NCBI GenBank assembly: GCA_019918135.1 | Contig: WBZZ01005583.1 | Location: 62,001-126,000, forward strand | Length of the DNA: 64,000 bases | Source of the DNA: Paulinella micropora | Lineage: Eukaryota; Cercozoa; Imbricatea; Euglyphida; Paulinellidae | Direction: 5' to 3' | Shown here: positions 1 to 9,814 of the stretch, piece after piece | How the letters are laid out: each line of letters starts with the position of its first letter | Position numbering within the stretch: position 1 is the stretch's first letter | Notes under the pieces: model-generated | Database searches by the model: none | The model's input: the letters and a program-made list of their open reading frames with translations, nothing else | What the model was told of the DNA's origin: nothing | Made by a program: the position numbers and the translations under genes

Positions 1-1453
1 GAGCTGGACACTGAAACTGACCTAGTCACCGACACCGAGCTGGTCACCGACACCGAGCTGGACACTGACACCGAGCTGCTCGGCACTGATGCCGAGCTGG
101 TCACCGACGCCGAGCTGGTCACCGACACCGAGCTGGACACCGACGCCGAGCTGCTCACCGACGCCGAGCTGCTCACCGGCGCCGAGCTGCTCACCGACGC
201 CGAGCTGCTCACCGACGCCGAGCTGGACGGCGACGCCGAGCTGCTCACCGACGCCGAGCTAGTCACCGACGCCGAGCTAGTCACCGACGCCGAGCTGGAC
301 GGCGACGCCGAGCTGGTCACCGACACCGAGCTGGTCACCGACGCCGAGCTGGACACCGACGCCGAGCTGGTCACCGACGCCGAGCTGGTCACCGACGCCG
401 AGCTGGACGGCGACGCCGAGCTGGACAGCGACGCCGAGCTGCTCACCGACACCGAGCTGGACACCGACACCGAGCTAGACACCGACGCCGAGCGCACACC
501 GAGCTGGACACCGACACTGAGCTAGACACCGACGCCGAGCTGGACACTGAAACTGACCTAGTCACCGACACCGAGCTGGTCACCGACACCGAGCTGGACA
601 CTGACACCGAGCTGCTCGGCACTGATGCCGAGCTGGTCACCGACGCCGAGCTGGTCACCGACACCGAGCTGGACACCGACGCCGAGCTGCTCACCGACGC
701 CGAGCTGCTCACCGGCGCCGAGCTGCTCACCGACGCCGAGCTGCTCACCGACGCCGAGCTGGACGGCGACGCCGAGCTGCTCACCGACGCCGAGCTAGTC
801 ACCGACGCCGAGCTAGTCACCGACGCCGAGCTGGACGGCGACGCCGAGCTGGTCACCGACACCGAGCTGGTCACCGACGCCGAGCTGGACACCGACGCCG
901 AGCTGGTCACCGACGCCGAGCTGGTCACCGACGCCGAGCTGGACGGCGACGCCGAGCTGGACAGCGACGCCGAGCTGCTCACCGACACCGAGCTGGACAC
1001 CGACACCGAGCTAGACACCGACGCCGAGCGCACACCGAGCTGGACACCGACACTGAGCTAGACACCGACGCCGAGCTGGACACTGAAACTGACCTAGTCA
1101 CCGACACCGAGCTGGTCACCGACACCGAGCTGGACACTGACACCGAGCTGCTCGGCACTGATGCCGAGCTGGTCACCGACGCCGAGCTGGTCACCGACAC
1201 CGAGCTGGACACCGACGCCGAGCTGCTCACCGACGCCGAGCTGCTCACCGGCGCCGAGCTGCTCACCGACGCCGAGCTGCTCACCGACGCCGAGCTGGAC
1301 GGCGACGCCGAGCTGCTCACCGACGCCGAGCTAGTCACCGACGCCGAGCTAGTCACCGACGCCGAGCTGGACGGCGACGCCGAGCTGGTCACCGACACCG
1401 AGCTGGTCACCGACGCCGAGCTGGACACCGACGCCGAGCTGGTCACCGACGCC
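1..1453. repeat. 536-bp tandem duplication, about 2.7 copies
   Basis: The sequence beginning at 1 recurs almost unchanged at 537 and at 1073, and the third copy diverges near 1453. Each copy is itself built of 18-bp Ser-rich minisatellite units. The period of 536 is not a multiple of three, so every copy moves the minus-strand reading frame. The irregular join (for example near 1027-1040) creates the stop that ends the long minus frame at 979. Copies that have hardly diverged suggest a recent duplication or an assembly artefact. Confidence 0.9.
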
Positions 1454-3378
1454 GAGCTGGACACCGACGCCGAGCTGGACGGCGACGCCGAGCTGGACAG
1501 CGACGCCGAGCTGCTCACCGACACCGAGCTGGACAGCGACGCCGAGCTGGACAGCGACGCCGAGCTGGTCACCGACGCCGAACTGGACAGCGACGCCGAG
1601 CTGGACACCGACGCCGAGCTGGTCACCGACGCCGAGCTGCTCACCGACGCCGAGCTGGACACCGACGCCGAGCTGGACAGCGACGCCGAGCTGCTCACCG
1701 ACACCGAGCTGGACAGCGACGCCGAGCTGGTCACCGACGCCGAGCTGCTCACCGACGCCGAGCTGGACAGCGACGCCGAGCTGGACACCGACGCCGAGCT
1801 GCTCACCGACGCCGAGCTGCTCACCGACGCCGAGCTGGACAACGACGCCGAGCTGGACACCGACGCCGAGCTGCTCACCGACACCGAGCTGCTCACCAAC
1901 ACCGAGCTGCTCACCGACGCCGAGCTGGTCACCGACGCCGAGCTGCTCACCGACACCGAGCTAGTCACCGACACCGAGCTGGACACTGACACCGAGCTGC
2001 TCACTGACGCCGAGCTGGACACCGACGCCGAGCTGGACACCGACGCCGAGCTGCTCACCGACGCCGAGCTGCTCACCGACGCTGAGCTGCTCACTGACGC
2101 AGAGCTGCTCACTGACGCCGAGCTGCTCACCGACGCCGGGCTGTACACTGACACTGAGCTGGTCGCCGACACTGAGTTGGACACTGAAGCCGACCTGGAC
2201 ACCAACACTAAGCTGGTCGTCGACGCAGAGTTGTTCACCGACACTGAGTTGAACACTGACGCCGAGCTGGACACCGATACGGAGGTGGACACAGACACCG
2301 AGCTAGAGCGAGAAGCTGAGCCAGAGTGGCTCTGCGAAGGCCAGCTATCCATGCACGCGCGGGGGGCCTGGGACTTTGGCAGCACAAACCCGCGCGTTAG
2401 GCCCTCGCATAGGGCCGCGGTGGCGTGTGGGTTCATGGGCGCTACCGTCCAGTTGCTCAGGTCCTGTACCAACACGGGTGCGCCGGACAGCATTCCGCTT
2501 GCGTCTTGCAGGCTGTCTGGCCTCCAGCGAGACAAGTCTGCCCCGAGCAGGGATGCGTTCGCAAACATGCCGCTGGCGTTCACAACCCGCGATATGTTCC
2601 AATTTGCCAGTCCGGGCAGCGCAGTGGTCTGCGTGCCGCTGAACATGTACGCCGTATCTAGCACGCGCGACAGGTCCCAGCTCGTGACGTTAGCAAACTT
2701 GAGGCACGGCGAGTCCGCAAAGGCCGCGCGAGTGCTGGTCAGCGACGCACGCACTCGCAGCCCCGACACGTCGAAGCACGCGGCCCGCGACAGCCCCGCG
2801 AAGCTGAAGGCCAGGCTCTGCAAACCCGTCGTGTCCAGCTGGTCCAGGGGCGGCAGCCACTGCAGCTCAGTCTCGCCGTAGAAGTGTTGCCCCGTCTCGG
2901 CCGCGAGCCGCAGCCCGCCCCACTGCAGCACCTTGCGCAGGGCTACCCGGCCGCCGCCGCCGTGTTGGGACCGCCAATCCAAGGTCATAGCCCACGCCGG
3001 CAGCCGGCCGCGCACGACCACCAAGAACACACCGCCGTCGGTAAAAGTGTGGCTGCACGGCCCCAACAGCGCGCTGCACTGCTCCGCGGCCCCTCCATGC
3101 TCCCAGAAAACTTCCCACACACCGGCTACCGACGCAGACGCTCGCCTGCGCCTCTTGCCAGCCCTGGCGGCCCCGTTGGCGCCTGCGGCGGGCAGCGTCC
3201 AGTTGTCGCCCGCCGCGCTCACCGACAGCTCCAGCACCAAGTCGCCGGGCTCAACCACAGACAGATCATACGGACAATACGCGCGCAATAGCAACGGCAA
3301 CAAGGCGGCTAGCAACACGCGCAGCCACCCCGCCTTGCTGCCGGGAACTAGGTTCGGCTGCAGCATTAGCATTCCCAT
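979..3378 (-). CDS. Secreted BspA-like (DUF285) protein with Ser-rich repeat tail
   Basis: The frame opens further upstream, but the ATG at 3378 starts a convincing signal peptide: short N-region, then a hydrophobic run with [10 protein letters not shown]. About 100 residues later comes a DUF285/BspA-type stretch with repeats of the form W.ls.v..a..MF..a, as in [16 protein letters not shown]. This family forms LRR-like surface folds. From about residue 360 the protein becomes imperfect six-residue units (SASVSS, encoded by 18 bp) for several hundred residues, probably an extended stalk. N-glycosylation sequons (NWT, NVT, NIS) fit a secreted or virion-surface protein. The C-terminus is uncertain because the 536-bp duplication changes frame. 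Confidence 0.7.
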   Translation of the reverse strand: MGMLMLQPNLVPGSKAGWLRVLLAALLPLLLRAYCPYDLSVVEPGDLVLELSVSAAGDNWTLPAAGANGAARAGKRRRRASASVAGVWEVFWEHGGAAEQCSALLGPCSHTFTDGGVFLVVVRGRLPAWAMTLDWRSQHGGGGRVALRKVLQWGGLRLAAETGQHFYGETELQWLPPLDQLDTTGLQSLAFSFAGLSRAACFDVSGLRVRASLTSTRAAFADSPCLKFANVTSWDLSRVLDTAYMFSGTQTTALPGLANWNISRVVNASGMFANASLLGADLSRWRPDSLQDASGMLSGAPVLVQDLSNWTVAPMNPHATAALCEGLTRGFVLPKSQAPRACMDSWPSQSHSGSASRSSSVSVSTSVSVSSSASVFNSVSVNNSASTTSLVLVSRSASVSNSVSATSSVSVYSPASVSSSASVSSSASVSSSASVSSSASVSSSASVSSSASVSSSASVSSSVSVSSSVSVTSSVSVSSSASVTSSASVSSSVLVSSSVSVSSSASVSSSASLSSSASVSSSASVSSSASVSSSASLSSSASVSSSASVTSSASLSSSVSVSSSASLSSSASVSSSASVSSSASVTSSASVSSSASLSSSASVTSSASLSSSASLSSSVSVSSSASLSSSASPSSSASVSSSASVTSSASVSSSASVTSSVSVTSSASPSSSASVTSSASVTSSASVSSSASPSSSASVSSSASVSSSAPVSSSASVSSSASVSSSVSVTSSASVTSSASVPSSSVSVSSSVSVTSSVSVTRSVSVSSSASVSSSVSVSSSVCARRRCLARCRCPARCR
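1454..2290. repeat. 18-bp Ser-rich minisatellite (single-register part)
   Basis: Units such as GACGCCGAGCTGGACACC alternate with variants carrying GGTCACC or GCTCACC. On the minus strand they encode [12 protein letters not shown] and SASLSS. Unit variation rises towards 2200, nearest the globular domain, while the distal end is homogeneous, as expected if the array grows at its distal end. The complementary strand is also open ([13 protein letters not shown]) but this is a by-product. Confidence 0.85.
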
Positions 3379-3610
3379 CTCCTTACTATACAGATATTTG
3401 CAAAATGTACCCCACCCCTCGCGGGGGAAAAGTGGGACTGCTTCTCCTTCCTCTCCCCCTCTCCCGTTTGTTCTATCTATCTCGGTTTTAGAGGGAGCGA
3501 GGGGAGAAAATGCAAGGGGCTCTTTGTTTTTGAAACTTGTTAAAAAAAGGTACATGATTAAGTGCAACCACCATGCGAGCCACGGGGTGTTTTGCCGGGG
3601 TCGTGTTTTA
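3379..3610. promoter_or_regulatory. Divergent intergenic region between the BspA-like gene and 3611
   Basis: About 230 bases without a supported gene. The stretch upstream of the minus-strand ATG at 3378 is A/T-rich (AAATATCTGTATAG read on the minus strand), a plausible early-type promoter. No strong palindrome is seen. Confidence 0.3.
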
Positions 3611-3973
3611 ATGATTGAGGGCAAAAGGTGGGAGGCCTTGCAGACGGCGCGGTTGGTCCCTGTGGAGCTGGTTCCGAAAAGCATGGCACGGATCTGCCGC
3701 CAGGTCAGCGCGGACTATCTCTTGTGGCTCGCCCCCAGTCTGCCCAGCCAGCCCAGCCCGCCCAGCCCGCTAGCGCGGGCTGGAGGGGACAAGGCAGGGG
3801 GGCTCGAGGGGCAGCATGATTCCCCCCGGGATAATAACTGCAGGGCGTGCCTGATTGACAGCCAACACAACGTGCACTTTCTGACGATGGCTCAGCTGCG
3901 CACAATCTTTGGAAATATCCCCCCGATCTTCGAGCCGCAACACAGCCCTGAGCCCGCTGGCGCAGAGGGCTGA
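3611..3973 (+). CDS. Small hypothetical protein carrying an in-frame palindromic insert
   Basis: I do not recognise this family. An ATG at 3611 opens about 120 codons. The first ~40 residues (KRWEALQTARLVPVELVPK...) and the last ~45 (CRACLIDSQHNVHFLTMAQL...) look like ordinary protein. Between them lies a Pro/Ser/Gly-rich segment containing SPLARAGG, exactly the translation of the palindromic element at 3739-3832. The same peptide flavour recurs in the primase at 49.5-50.9 kb, where the element is also in frame. The minus strand is partly open here too, so the coding call is tentative. Confidence 0.35.
   Translation: MIEGKRWEALQTARLVPVELVPKSMARICRQVSADYLLWLAPSLPSQPSPPSPLARAGGDKAGGLEGQHDSPRDNNCRACLIDSQHNVHFLTMAQLRTIFGNIPPIFEPQHSPEPAGAEG
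3739..3832. repeat. Palindromic element (AGCCCGC/GCGGGCT family)
   Basis: CAGCCCGC-TAGC-GCGGGCTG is followed by GGAGGGG... and a decayed GGGG.CATG.TTCCCCCC palindrome. This is the composite layout seen intact elsewhere: arm palindrome, G-rich spacer, CATG-centred palindrome. It lies inside the small gene at 3611-3973 without closing its frame. Confidence 0.7.
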
Positions 3974-4460
3974 GTTGGCCGCGTATTCACGCGCGATAGA
4001 AAGGGATAGGAGGGGGGGGGGGGGGGGCGCCCCCCCCCTCATCGCACGACCAAGCCACTGGTATGACCCATCTAATCCCCCACAACACACATCATATTTC
4101 GAAGTAAAAGAGCAATGCGCTTACGAGTCTCTATTGAGCTGAGCTCTCACTTGCATTTTTTTTGTAGACATGACGTTCCTTCGCCGAAGCTCTGATATCA
4201 GCTCGCGGGACCTACAGATCTCACCTAAGCATGCTTGGGCAAGCTCTAGCTCACTGGGGACAGAACACGCCAGGAATCTCCGACTGCACGCGCCACGTTC
4301 TGCGCTTATATGAACAAATCGTGTCTCAGTTATTTAATAAAAACCTGAACTTTAGAAAAACATGCACATGTCATCCCGCACCTCGTGGGCCTTTTCACCG
4401 AGCTCAGCTCAATATAGAATCAAAGTACTGCCGCGTGTCCTTCTTTTGGTTTAGTCGGGG
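3974..4460. other. Intergenic region with a G/C-run hairpin
   Basis: No supported gene. It holds a G16-CG-C9 hairpin at 4012-4038 and an A/T-rich stretch with TTATTTAATAAAAACC near 4328. The latter could be a polyadenylation-like signal on the plus strand. Short open frames here show no recognisable features. Confidence 0.4.
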
Positions 4461-5777
4461 CTATAGCTCAATAACGTAGCAGTTGCTCAGTTGCGCAAGT
4501 GTTTCCAGGGGCTTTGCCTCGACCTCTGCAATAACCCTGTCCGAAACGTCTGGTTTTTTAGCCACCTCTGGGCGCTTTGCTAAGTAATCTTTGACGTACC
4601 ACTTCCCCAGGAAAGAGCGAGTCGCAGAAGTCGTAACAGTCGTACAAATATCGTGCCTCGCCAGGGCCTGCGCGAAGCAGCAGTTGGCCCGGCTGGGTTG
4701 ACGCGCGTCCTCCGTAAACTGCAGCTCAAACACGCCGTAAGCAAAAGCCCGCGCCAAGCCTGTGTTGATTGTCGACGATTCGACAGTCTCAATAAAGTTT
4801 TCGAGTTCGACCTGTGCCTCCGCTAGCGAATTCGCGTGCATGTCGCAGCCCGCCCCGTACACTTCTACTTTTAAGGAACGAAATGTCGGGAGCTTGGCTT
4901 TCTCATTTTTATACAGCTTCTTAAAGGTCTCCAGGACACACACGTCACGTTGGCCAGCTCGTTTAGTATCCAAAATGTCACCGCCGACGTCGACTATAAT
5001 AACTTCGAAATCTTGCGTCGAAAAACGATTAGAAAGAAAATCCAGCAATCCTTTGTACGCCTGGCCGTACATAGCGTCGCTATCTTTCTCTGTAGAAGGG
5101 AACATCCACGCTTTCGGTACAGGCAGCGACTGTCGCCCAAGCTCGGCAGTAACCTCGTAGGCGGCGATCGCCTCCTGAACCAAGGAACGGTAGCCAAAGC
5201 TTGAATTCTGTAGCTGGGTCTGCAGCTCTTTTCCTTCGGGCACCAAGCTCTTGAATTCTTCCTTGATCAGTTTTTCCATATCCTTTCGCGAACGAGGCAT
5301 GACCTGGAAAGGTTGGTCGGCCGACCCACCCCTCGTTTCTTGGTTATCCGGAAGCTTCATTGCTTCCATCCACGCTTTCGCCCTTTCAGGAAGTAACGCC
5401 TCCCTTTCTACCTTTGGTGGGTTTTCGCGAGTCTTCCCTCCTGCTTGCATGCTCTTCATGTAATCATCAGAAAAATACCCCGCGGTCATGGTCAGCCATG
5501 TATGCTTGGGTACGGGGTCCGCCTCTTTCGCTTTATTCTTCTTATCCTCACACTGCACAGAGCCAATTACCGCGCGCAGCATGGCCGCATGGTAGTCACC
5601 TCCCCCGCCGGCTCCTACGACTATGTGCGTTTTGGGGCCGTCCGACTTGGCATCGATTTTCTCCACAAGTTTCCGAAATTCATTCCATGGGTTTTGAGTC
5701 GGTATCTCGATGAGAGCTTTGGGAATAACGGGCTTGGCGCATGTTCCACAATTTTTCAAACACTGATGCTCCGTCAT
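4461..5777 (-). CDS. DUF1152-like protein
   Basis: The ATG at 5777 gives 438 residues; the open frame extends upstream only through a TTG. Two features match the DUF1152 family. One is an N-terminal glycine loop, IVVGAGGGGDYHAAML, near residue 50. The other is a central IIVDVGGDIL segment with a later VYGAGCDMHA, resembling the VDVGGD and vyGpGcD signatures of that family. The function of DUF1152 is not established; the Gly-rich loop suggests nucleotide or dinucleotide binding. A short Cys cluster (CLKNCGTCAKP) precedes the domain. A nicotinamidase-like gene lies elsewhere in the window, so a link to NAD metabolism is possible but only inferred. Confidence 0.55.
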   Translation of the reverse strand: MTEHQCLKNCGTCAKPVIPKALIEIPTQNPWNEFRKLVEKIDAKSDGPKTHIVVGAGGGGDYHAAMLRAVIGSVQCEDKKNKAKEADPVPKHTWLTMTAGYFSDDYMKSMQAGGKTRENPPKVEREALLPERAKAWMEAMKLPDNQETRGGSADQPFQVMPRSRKDMEKLIKEEFKSLVPEGKELQTQLQNSSFGYRSLVQEAIAAYEVTAELGRQSLPVPKAWMFPSTEKDSDAMYGQAYKGLLDFLSNRFSTQDFEVIIVDVGGDILDTKRAGQRDVCVLETFKKLYKNEKAKLPTFRSLKVEVYGAGCDMHANSLAEAQVELENFIETVESSTINTGLARAFAYGVFELQFTEDARQPSRANCCFAQALARHDICTTVTTSATRSFLGKWYVKDYLAKRPEVAKKPDVSDRVIAEVEAKPLETLAQLSNCYVIEL

Positions 5778-6042
5778 CACACAAATGCCCCTGCCCGAGG
5801 TAAACACTTTGTTCCTTTTTTGTAACAAAGCAATAGTGAGCCGGGGGTAGGGCGGGGAGAGAATGGGGGGGAGAGTTTTTACCGGGGGGGGGCACCCCCC
5901 CCCCTCCTCCCTCTCTCTCGTTTCCTCTTGTGCTCTCTCCTGCCCTCCTCCTCCCCCCTTGCTCCTCCATTACACTTCCTCCCCTCCACCACGCCAGGAA
6001 CACACAAACCTGGTTTTAATAGTTAGACTTGTCGCTCACGAA
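5778..6042. promoter_or_regulatory. Upstream region of the DUF1152 gene with G9-CA-C10 hairpin
   Basis: Contains G and C runs at 5884-5904 able to fold into a hairpin, followed by a pyrimidine-rich tract to about 5995. Similar run-hairpins precede several other genes at comparable distance. No gene is supported. Confidence 0.35.
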
Positions 6043-6420
6043 TCACCTTGCCACATTTGGACAGATTCTAGCCTCTGCACAGATACTATCGTATTCCTGC
6101 AGCAACCAGTCGATTCCTTTCTGCTGTTCAGCGGACATCTTTTCCCTTAGCATCTGCTTGGCCTTGCACACAAGTTCTTCGTCGAGTATGTGCGCATGAG
6201 TTGCCTGATACAAGGCTCCGGGGATCCATTCCGGGTACTCCTCTGTTAACCAACCCTTACCATCGTCATCAGAGCCGAACCTGCTGAGCGCTGCAATGAT
6301 AGCCTTGCGCCGTCCCTTGCTTTCATTAACTGCTATACACAGGAGCTGATTTATCTTGCCTAAGGTGCCTTCGAATTTTCTGAGCAGCTCTCTCTCTTCC
6401 CTGCCCAACAGTGTCTCTTA
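6043..6420 (-). CDS. Hypothetical protein without an ATG start
   Basis: About 125 open codons of ordinary composition, with an amphipathic helical pattern (ELLRKFEGTLGKINQLLCIAV). The frame is closed by a TAA at 6418-6420 and has no ATG until well inside, so it is either initiated at a non-ATG codon or is the 3' half of a gene whose start has been lost. The neighbouring short frame at 6425-6607 reads in the same direction and ends 5 bases before. The two may be halves of one decayed gene, although both bridging frames carry stops. No family recognised. Confidence 0.4.
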
Positions 6421-6424
6421 GCTT

Positions 6425-6607
6425 TTATGTTCCGTAGAATTGGCCCTGCTGATATGTCAGTCTAACCTCGGGATAGACACTCGACAGAAACTGTATCAGC
6501 CATAGCAGCCACGTTTTCTGTTTTTCTTCCAATTCGTCATCCAGCTGCAAGGGCCATGTCTCAATCTCTTCTTCGTCAAAAAATCTGGGCGCTGCTTTTT
6601 GGCTCAT
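6425..6607 (-). CDS. Small acidic hypothetical protein
   Basis: Sixty residues starting at an ATG at 6607, acidic (DEEEIETWPLQLDDELEEK) with an aromatic hydrophobic centre (TWLLWLIQFLSSVYPEV). It lies directly upstream of the frame at 6043-6420 and probably shares its transcript. No family recognised. It may be the N-terminal part of a gene now broken between 6409 and 6424. Confidence 0.4.
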   Translation of the reverse strand: MSQKAAPRFFDEEEIETWPLQLDDELEEKQKTWLLWLIQFLSSVYPEVRLTYQQGQFYGT

Positions 6608-6854
6608 CTAGTCCAGATCGACACTCCGTCGCTCTCTCTATCTCCTTGCCAACTTCTTAGCAAGGGTTGGCGCTCCGTTGGTACCCACGGGATATTATTA
6701 CTATACTAGACATGCATTGGGATAAGTGGAAAGGGAACAGCTCGCTCACAAAAGCTCTTTTCTTTCTCTTCGGTCCCCCCCCCCCCCCCGCTGTCGCACC
6801 CCTTTCCATCATCCCCCCGCGCCAACAAGTTGGGATACCAAGAAACGGACGTTT
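6608..6854. other. Intergenic region
   Basis: A/T-rich segment with ATATTATTACTATACTAG near 6692 and a C run at 6775-6790. No gene is supported. It could hold the promoter for the minus-strand pair ending at 6607. Confidence 0.3.
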
Positions 6855-7273
6855 TTAAAAAGACATATAATCCATATAATTAATTAATAAGAGACCGCGC
6901 CGGCCCACGGCGGCCCTTGCCGCGCCGCCCCAACAGAAATAAGTCCTTGCCCGTCGAACCCAACCTCCGGTCTGCACCCCGTAGACCCTCACCGTCAAGC
7001 CCTCTTCAATGGCCCGATCCAAACCCGCGCCCTGGCTGGCGTGGAGAGTGAAGGGCTGCGCTAGGTTTTTTCCAACCAGCCAGGCTCGTGGATCACGCAA
7101 TAGAGATTGTCGTCCAGTGCTTGTGCGCAGCAGCCGTCCTGTCTGCAGATGGGCAGCGAGGGCCGCGTCTTCGCCAGCAAGAGTCCCGAAATAAACGAGA
7201 TCAGCTCCTCCTCGCCTTGGCATCCTACCGACTCCGATGCTGACGCTAGAGAAACCTGTTCTTGCGCAGACAT
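6855..7273 (-). CDS. Small Cys/His protein with a -1 frame change at an A-run
   Basis: The ATG at 7273 opens 70 codons ending in a stop at 7061-7063. They include the metal-binding-like motif CRQDGCCAQALDDNLYCVIH (C-x4-C-x10-C-x2-H), a pattern of small zinc-knuckle proteins. Immediately before the stop the minus strand reads GAAAAAACC. Stepping back one base at this six-A run enters a second frame that stays open to 6855 and adds about 70 residues (LDRAIEEGLTVRVYGVQTGG...). The run is a good substrate for -1 ribosomal slippage but equally for a one-base sequencing or replication error. Function unknown. Confidence 0.5.
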
Positions 7274-7487
7274 CTCAGAGAAGAATTTCTTTCTTTTTTG
7301 TGTTTGCCCGCTTGGTCCCACACGCTCGGCGGTTTTTTTTACACAAACCAAATGGGGGGGGCCCCCCCCCCCCCCGTCCTTTTCTCTACTTACCTCTCCG
7401 GCGAGCACCCCCCTCCTCTTCATCCCTGCCCCCCTCGTGTTTGCATTTTGTGGGTGTGTGTGGTGTAAAAAGCACCGGAGAGTAAAA
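7274..7487. promoter_or_regulatory. Divergent promoter region with G8-C14 hairpin
   Basis: Separates the small Cys/His gene (minus) from the 710-residue gene (plus). It contains a G8-C14 run pair at 7354-7375 and a pyrimidine tract. AAAAATG at the plus start (ATG 7488) gives an A-rich initiation context. Confidence 0.4.
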
Positions 7488-9620
7488 ATGCCCATCGAGT
7501 TTGTCGCGGAAGGGCCGCGCGCAGACGACGATCCCTTTCCAGAGCTGGGCTTGGACCTAGACAGCCTCGAGCAAGAAATCCGCCGGGACGACAACGACAC
7601 CCTAGGGGCCAGGCCGTGGGCTAGACAGACCGCGCCGCTGCTTAGAAGCCTGATCGACAGGGAGGATTTCTTGCACTGGTGCCGCGGGCAGGACTCGGAA
7701 CAGGGCGCCGCCCCCGACTCGACGGTCACCAGGCTGCGCACTTTTGTTTCCAGGCTGGAAACATACGAGGTGTCAGTCGTCAGGGGCTGCTGGGGGGTGT
7801 GTGCGCTGCTAGATGACCTGGCCCTGCTGATGACAGCGCTGGCTAGCGCGACCGAGCGCTTCAGTCACCTGGACGGGCTCTTGAGCATGGGCTTGCAGCT
7901 GTCTTATACCATGGTCCCCGACGAGGAGTTAGCCAGAAGTGACCCCATAGCGCTCGGCCTCGTCGCGCACCTGCACCCCTTCTCGCGCGTCGTTCGGGCG
8001 GCGGATGGGCTGGCGCACAGTATCGCACGGGCGCCCTCCGCCCCCGCGGCGCTCTCTGAACGTGCAAGACGAGGGGGCGCGGCGGGGGCCGCCAAGAGGC
8101 GCAAGATCGTAGAGCCCCAGACCTTCAACGTCGCGGGCTCCAGGGAGCAGCTGGGCGCCTTTGCCGAAACGATCGAGATGTTCTTAACGACCAAGAGCTT
8201 GGCAGCGCTGAAGGCGCGCATCAAGGAATTCAGGGACCTGCTGGAGTGGGAGCCGCGCGTGGAGATATCAGAGGAGCTGCGGAAACTGCTCAAGCGTTCC
8301 GCGGGGCTCTACGCAAACCTGTACGTAGCCTCCGCGTGTTTGCAAGCGGCGGGCGCGGTTTGCGCCATGGCGTCGGCCCCCTTCGTAACGCAGATTCGCG
8401 CTCTGACCGCGGCCCTGCTACCCGCAATGCAGTTGCAGAACCAGTTGCTTGACGCCGGCGCGAACACGGTGTTACGCCAGCGCTGGCTGCGGATACTGTA
8501 CCAAATTGCCAGGCTGTGGGCCGAGGTCGGGGACTACGCGCCCGAGCAGTTGGTCAAGCTGTATCGAACCTCTCTGCCGGCCTGTTCCGTGTTTCTGTGC
8601 CCTGTCACCAAAGCGCCCAAAACCAAGGACCGCGAGGCCTTTTTGTTGCAGGGCGACGACGAGACAGAGCGCAAGAAGCTGGCAGTGTTTCCTGTGCTGC
8701 CTAGCATAGGTGTGGCCGACAGACATGTGCGCTGCTATCGCTCCCTCGCCAGCGAGCTGCCAGTTGCAGCAGGCTCGAGCGCGCTGTCCTACTACTTCTC
8801 GGGCAGGCTGAAATTGTTGCGCAACCAGAGAACGGGCAGGCTGTTCATGCCCGTGATCGCATCGGCGGCGGCCTTGTATTTCGACGGGGCAGAGCCGCTG
8901 TTGCGTGGGCTGACGCTTGTGCGGCTCGCCAGCAACGCCCTCCAGGCAATGAGCAAGCTCACGTGCCTGGAGGTCAAGGCCTCGGAGCGTTTGCAAGAGC
9001 TTCCCGCCAGCGTCGTCGCGAGGACGGACCAAGCGGGGGGGCAGCAATTTTTCGAGGCGGCAGAGCGCCTGTGTGTGCTGCCGCCCTCCTCTGTTATCAA
9101 TGGCGTGTGTCTTTGCCGAGAGTATACCCGTGCACTGCGCTTTCGACTGGACGGCCGCTCGGTCCTGGTTAAGGGCGTCTTGCCAGGCAAATGGCGCCAG
9201 GAGGGCAAGTCCTACGCCCACCGCGAGGCTTCGTTGTTTGGGGCCACGCCGCTGCAGGCGTGTCGCAGTGCAGCAGAACAAGAAGAGGCCGTGCGCTTGG
9301 CAGGCGACAACAACGCGAGCGCCTGCCGGCCAGCGGAAGGGGGCGAACCTTGTAAGGCTTTGCTCAGGGCTTGGCTGCAGGAAGAACGCTCCGTCAAAGT
9401 AGCGCTCGTGGTCGACGCCCTAACCTGCTGGAAGGAGCTGGAGGAAGTCGACGCGAGGAAGTGCACAGACAATGGGACGGCGCAGCTCTTTGCCTTGTGT
9501 ACGAGCTTACCCCCACCAACGACGACGACGACTGGTATTATGGGCGTGACCCCCGACGTCGTCTGTGGGGCCAGCGGCGCGGGGGAGGCGGAAGAAGGGG
9601 GAGAGGTTGGTCTCGATTAA
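7488..9620 (+). CDS. Hypothetical 710-residue protein
   Basis: The ATG at 7488 (MPIEFVAEG) was chosen over the longer upstream opening because the upstream part runs through the G/C hairpin and is low complexity. The protein is largely alpha-helical in composition with Leu/Ala-rich helices. A basic patch, KRRKIVEP near residue 205, could act as a nuclear localisation signal. A C-rich segment (CVLPPSSVINGVCLCREY) lies near residue 540. The C-terminus is acidic and Gly-rich. No catalytic motif or family was recognised. Strong GC3 bias and length suggest a genuine, conserved viral protein. A hairpin follows the stop. Confidence 0.7.
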   Translation: MPIEFVAEGPRADDDPFPELGLDLDSLEQEIRRDDNDTLGARPWARQTAPLLRSLIDREDFLHWCRGQDSEQGAAPDSTVTRLRTFVSRLETYEVSVVRGCWGVCALLDDLALLMTALASATERFSHLDGLLSMGLQLSYTMVPDEELARSDPIALGLVAHLHPFSRVVRAADGLAHSIARAPSAPAALSERARRGGAAGAAKRRKIVEPQTFNVAGSREQLGAFAETIEMFLTTKSLAALKARIKEFRDLLEWEPRVEISEELRKLLKRSAGLYANLYVASACLQAAGAVCAMASAPFVTQIRALTAALLPAMQLQNQLLDAGANTVLRQRWLRILYQIARLWAEVGDYAPEQLVKLYRTSLPACSVFLCPVTKAPKTKDREAFLLQGDDETERKKLAVFPVLPSIGVADRHVRCYRSLASELPVAAGSSALSYYFSGRLKLLRNQRTGRLFMPVIASAAALYFDGAEPLLRGLTLVRLASNALQAMSKLTCLEVKASERLQELPASVVARTDQAGGQQFFEAAERLCVLPPSSVINGVCLCREYTRALRFRLDGRSVLVKGVLPGKWRQEGKSYAHREASLFGATPLQACRSAAEQEEAVRLAGDNNASACRPAEGGEPCKALLRAWLQEERSVKVALVVDALTCWKELEEVDARKCTDNGTAQLFALCTSLPPPTTTTTGIMGVTPDVVCGASGAGEAEEGGEVGLD

Positions 9621-9621
9621 A

Positions 9622-9653
9622 ATCACGCTAGAGATTGGGGTCTTTAGCGTGAA
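9622..9653 (+). terminator. 3' hairpin after the 710-residue gene
   Basis: Perfect inverted repeat TCACGCTA / TAGCGTGA with a 13-base spacer, starting a few bases after the stop codon. Hairpins right after stop codons mark mRNA 3' ends in several giant viruses; that role here is inferred. Confidence 0.5.
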
Positions 9654-9784
9654 GCATTTCGCCTCCGCCCCTTTAGAGAGAAAAAATAAAAGTAGCAATG
9701 GGAGGGGGGGGGGGGGGGAATAGAGAGGGAGGGAGGTGGGGGCGGGGGAAGAGAAATCTGTGTTTAGCTGCAGGGTATCTTGGC

Positions 9785-9799
9785 TGTATATATAAAGAG
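9785..9799 (+). promoter_or_regulatory. TATA-like box
   Basis: TGTATATATAAAGAG lies about 17 bases before the ATG at 9815. Comparable A/T boxes stand just before the ATGs at 32844 and 36164. Confidence 0.55.
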
Positions 9800-9814
9800 A
9801 AAAAAGACAAAGTC

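Noticed and set aside
2177..2881. Long plus-strand frame rich in DTELDTDAE over the minisatellite
   Set aside because: It is the complement of the Ser-rich coding repeat. Signal peptide and DUF285 features are on the minus strand.
4231..4479. Small plus-strand gene starting MLGQALAHWG
   Set aside because: Composition is not protein-like towards the end, it runs into the 3' end of the DUF1152 gene, and no motif or promoter is visible.
9698..9814. N-terminal extension of the coiled-coil gene
   Set aside because: It translates a G run and a TATA-like box; the ATG at 9815 is better placed.
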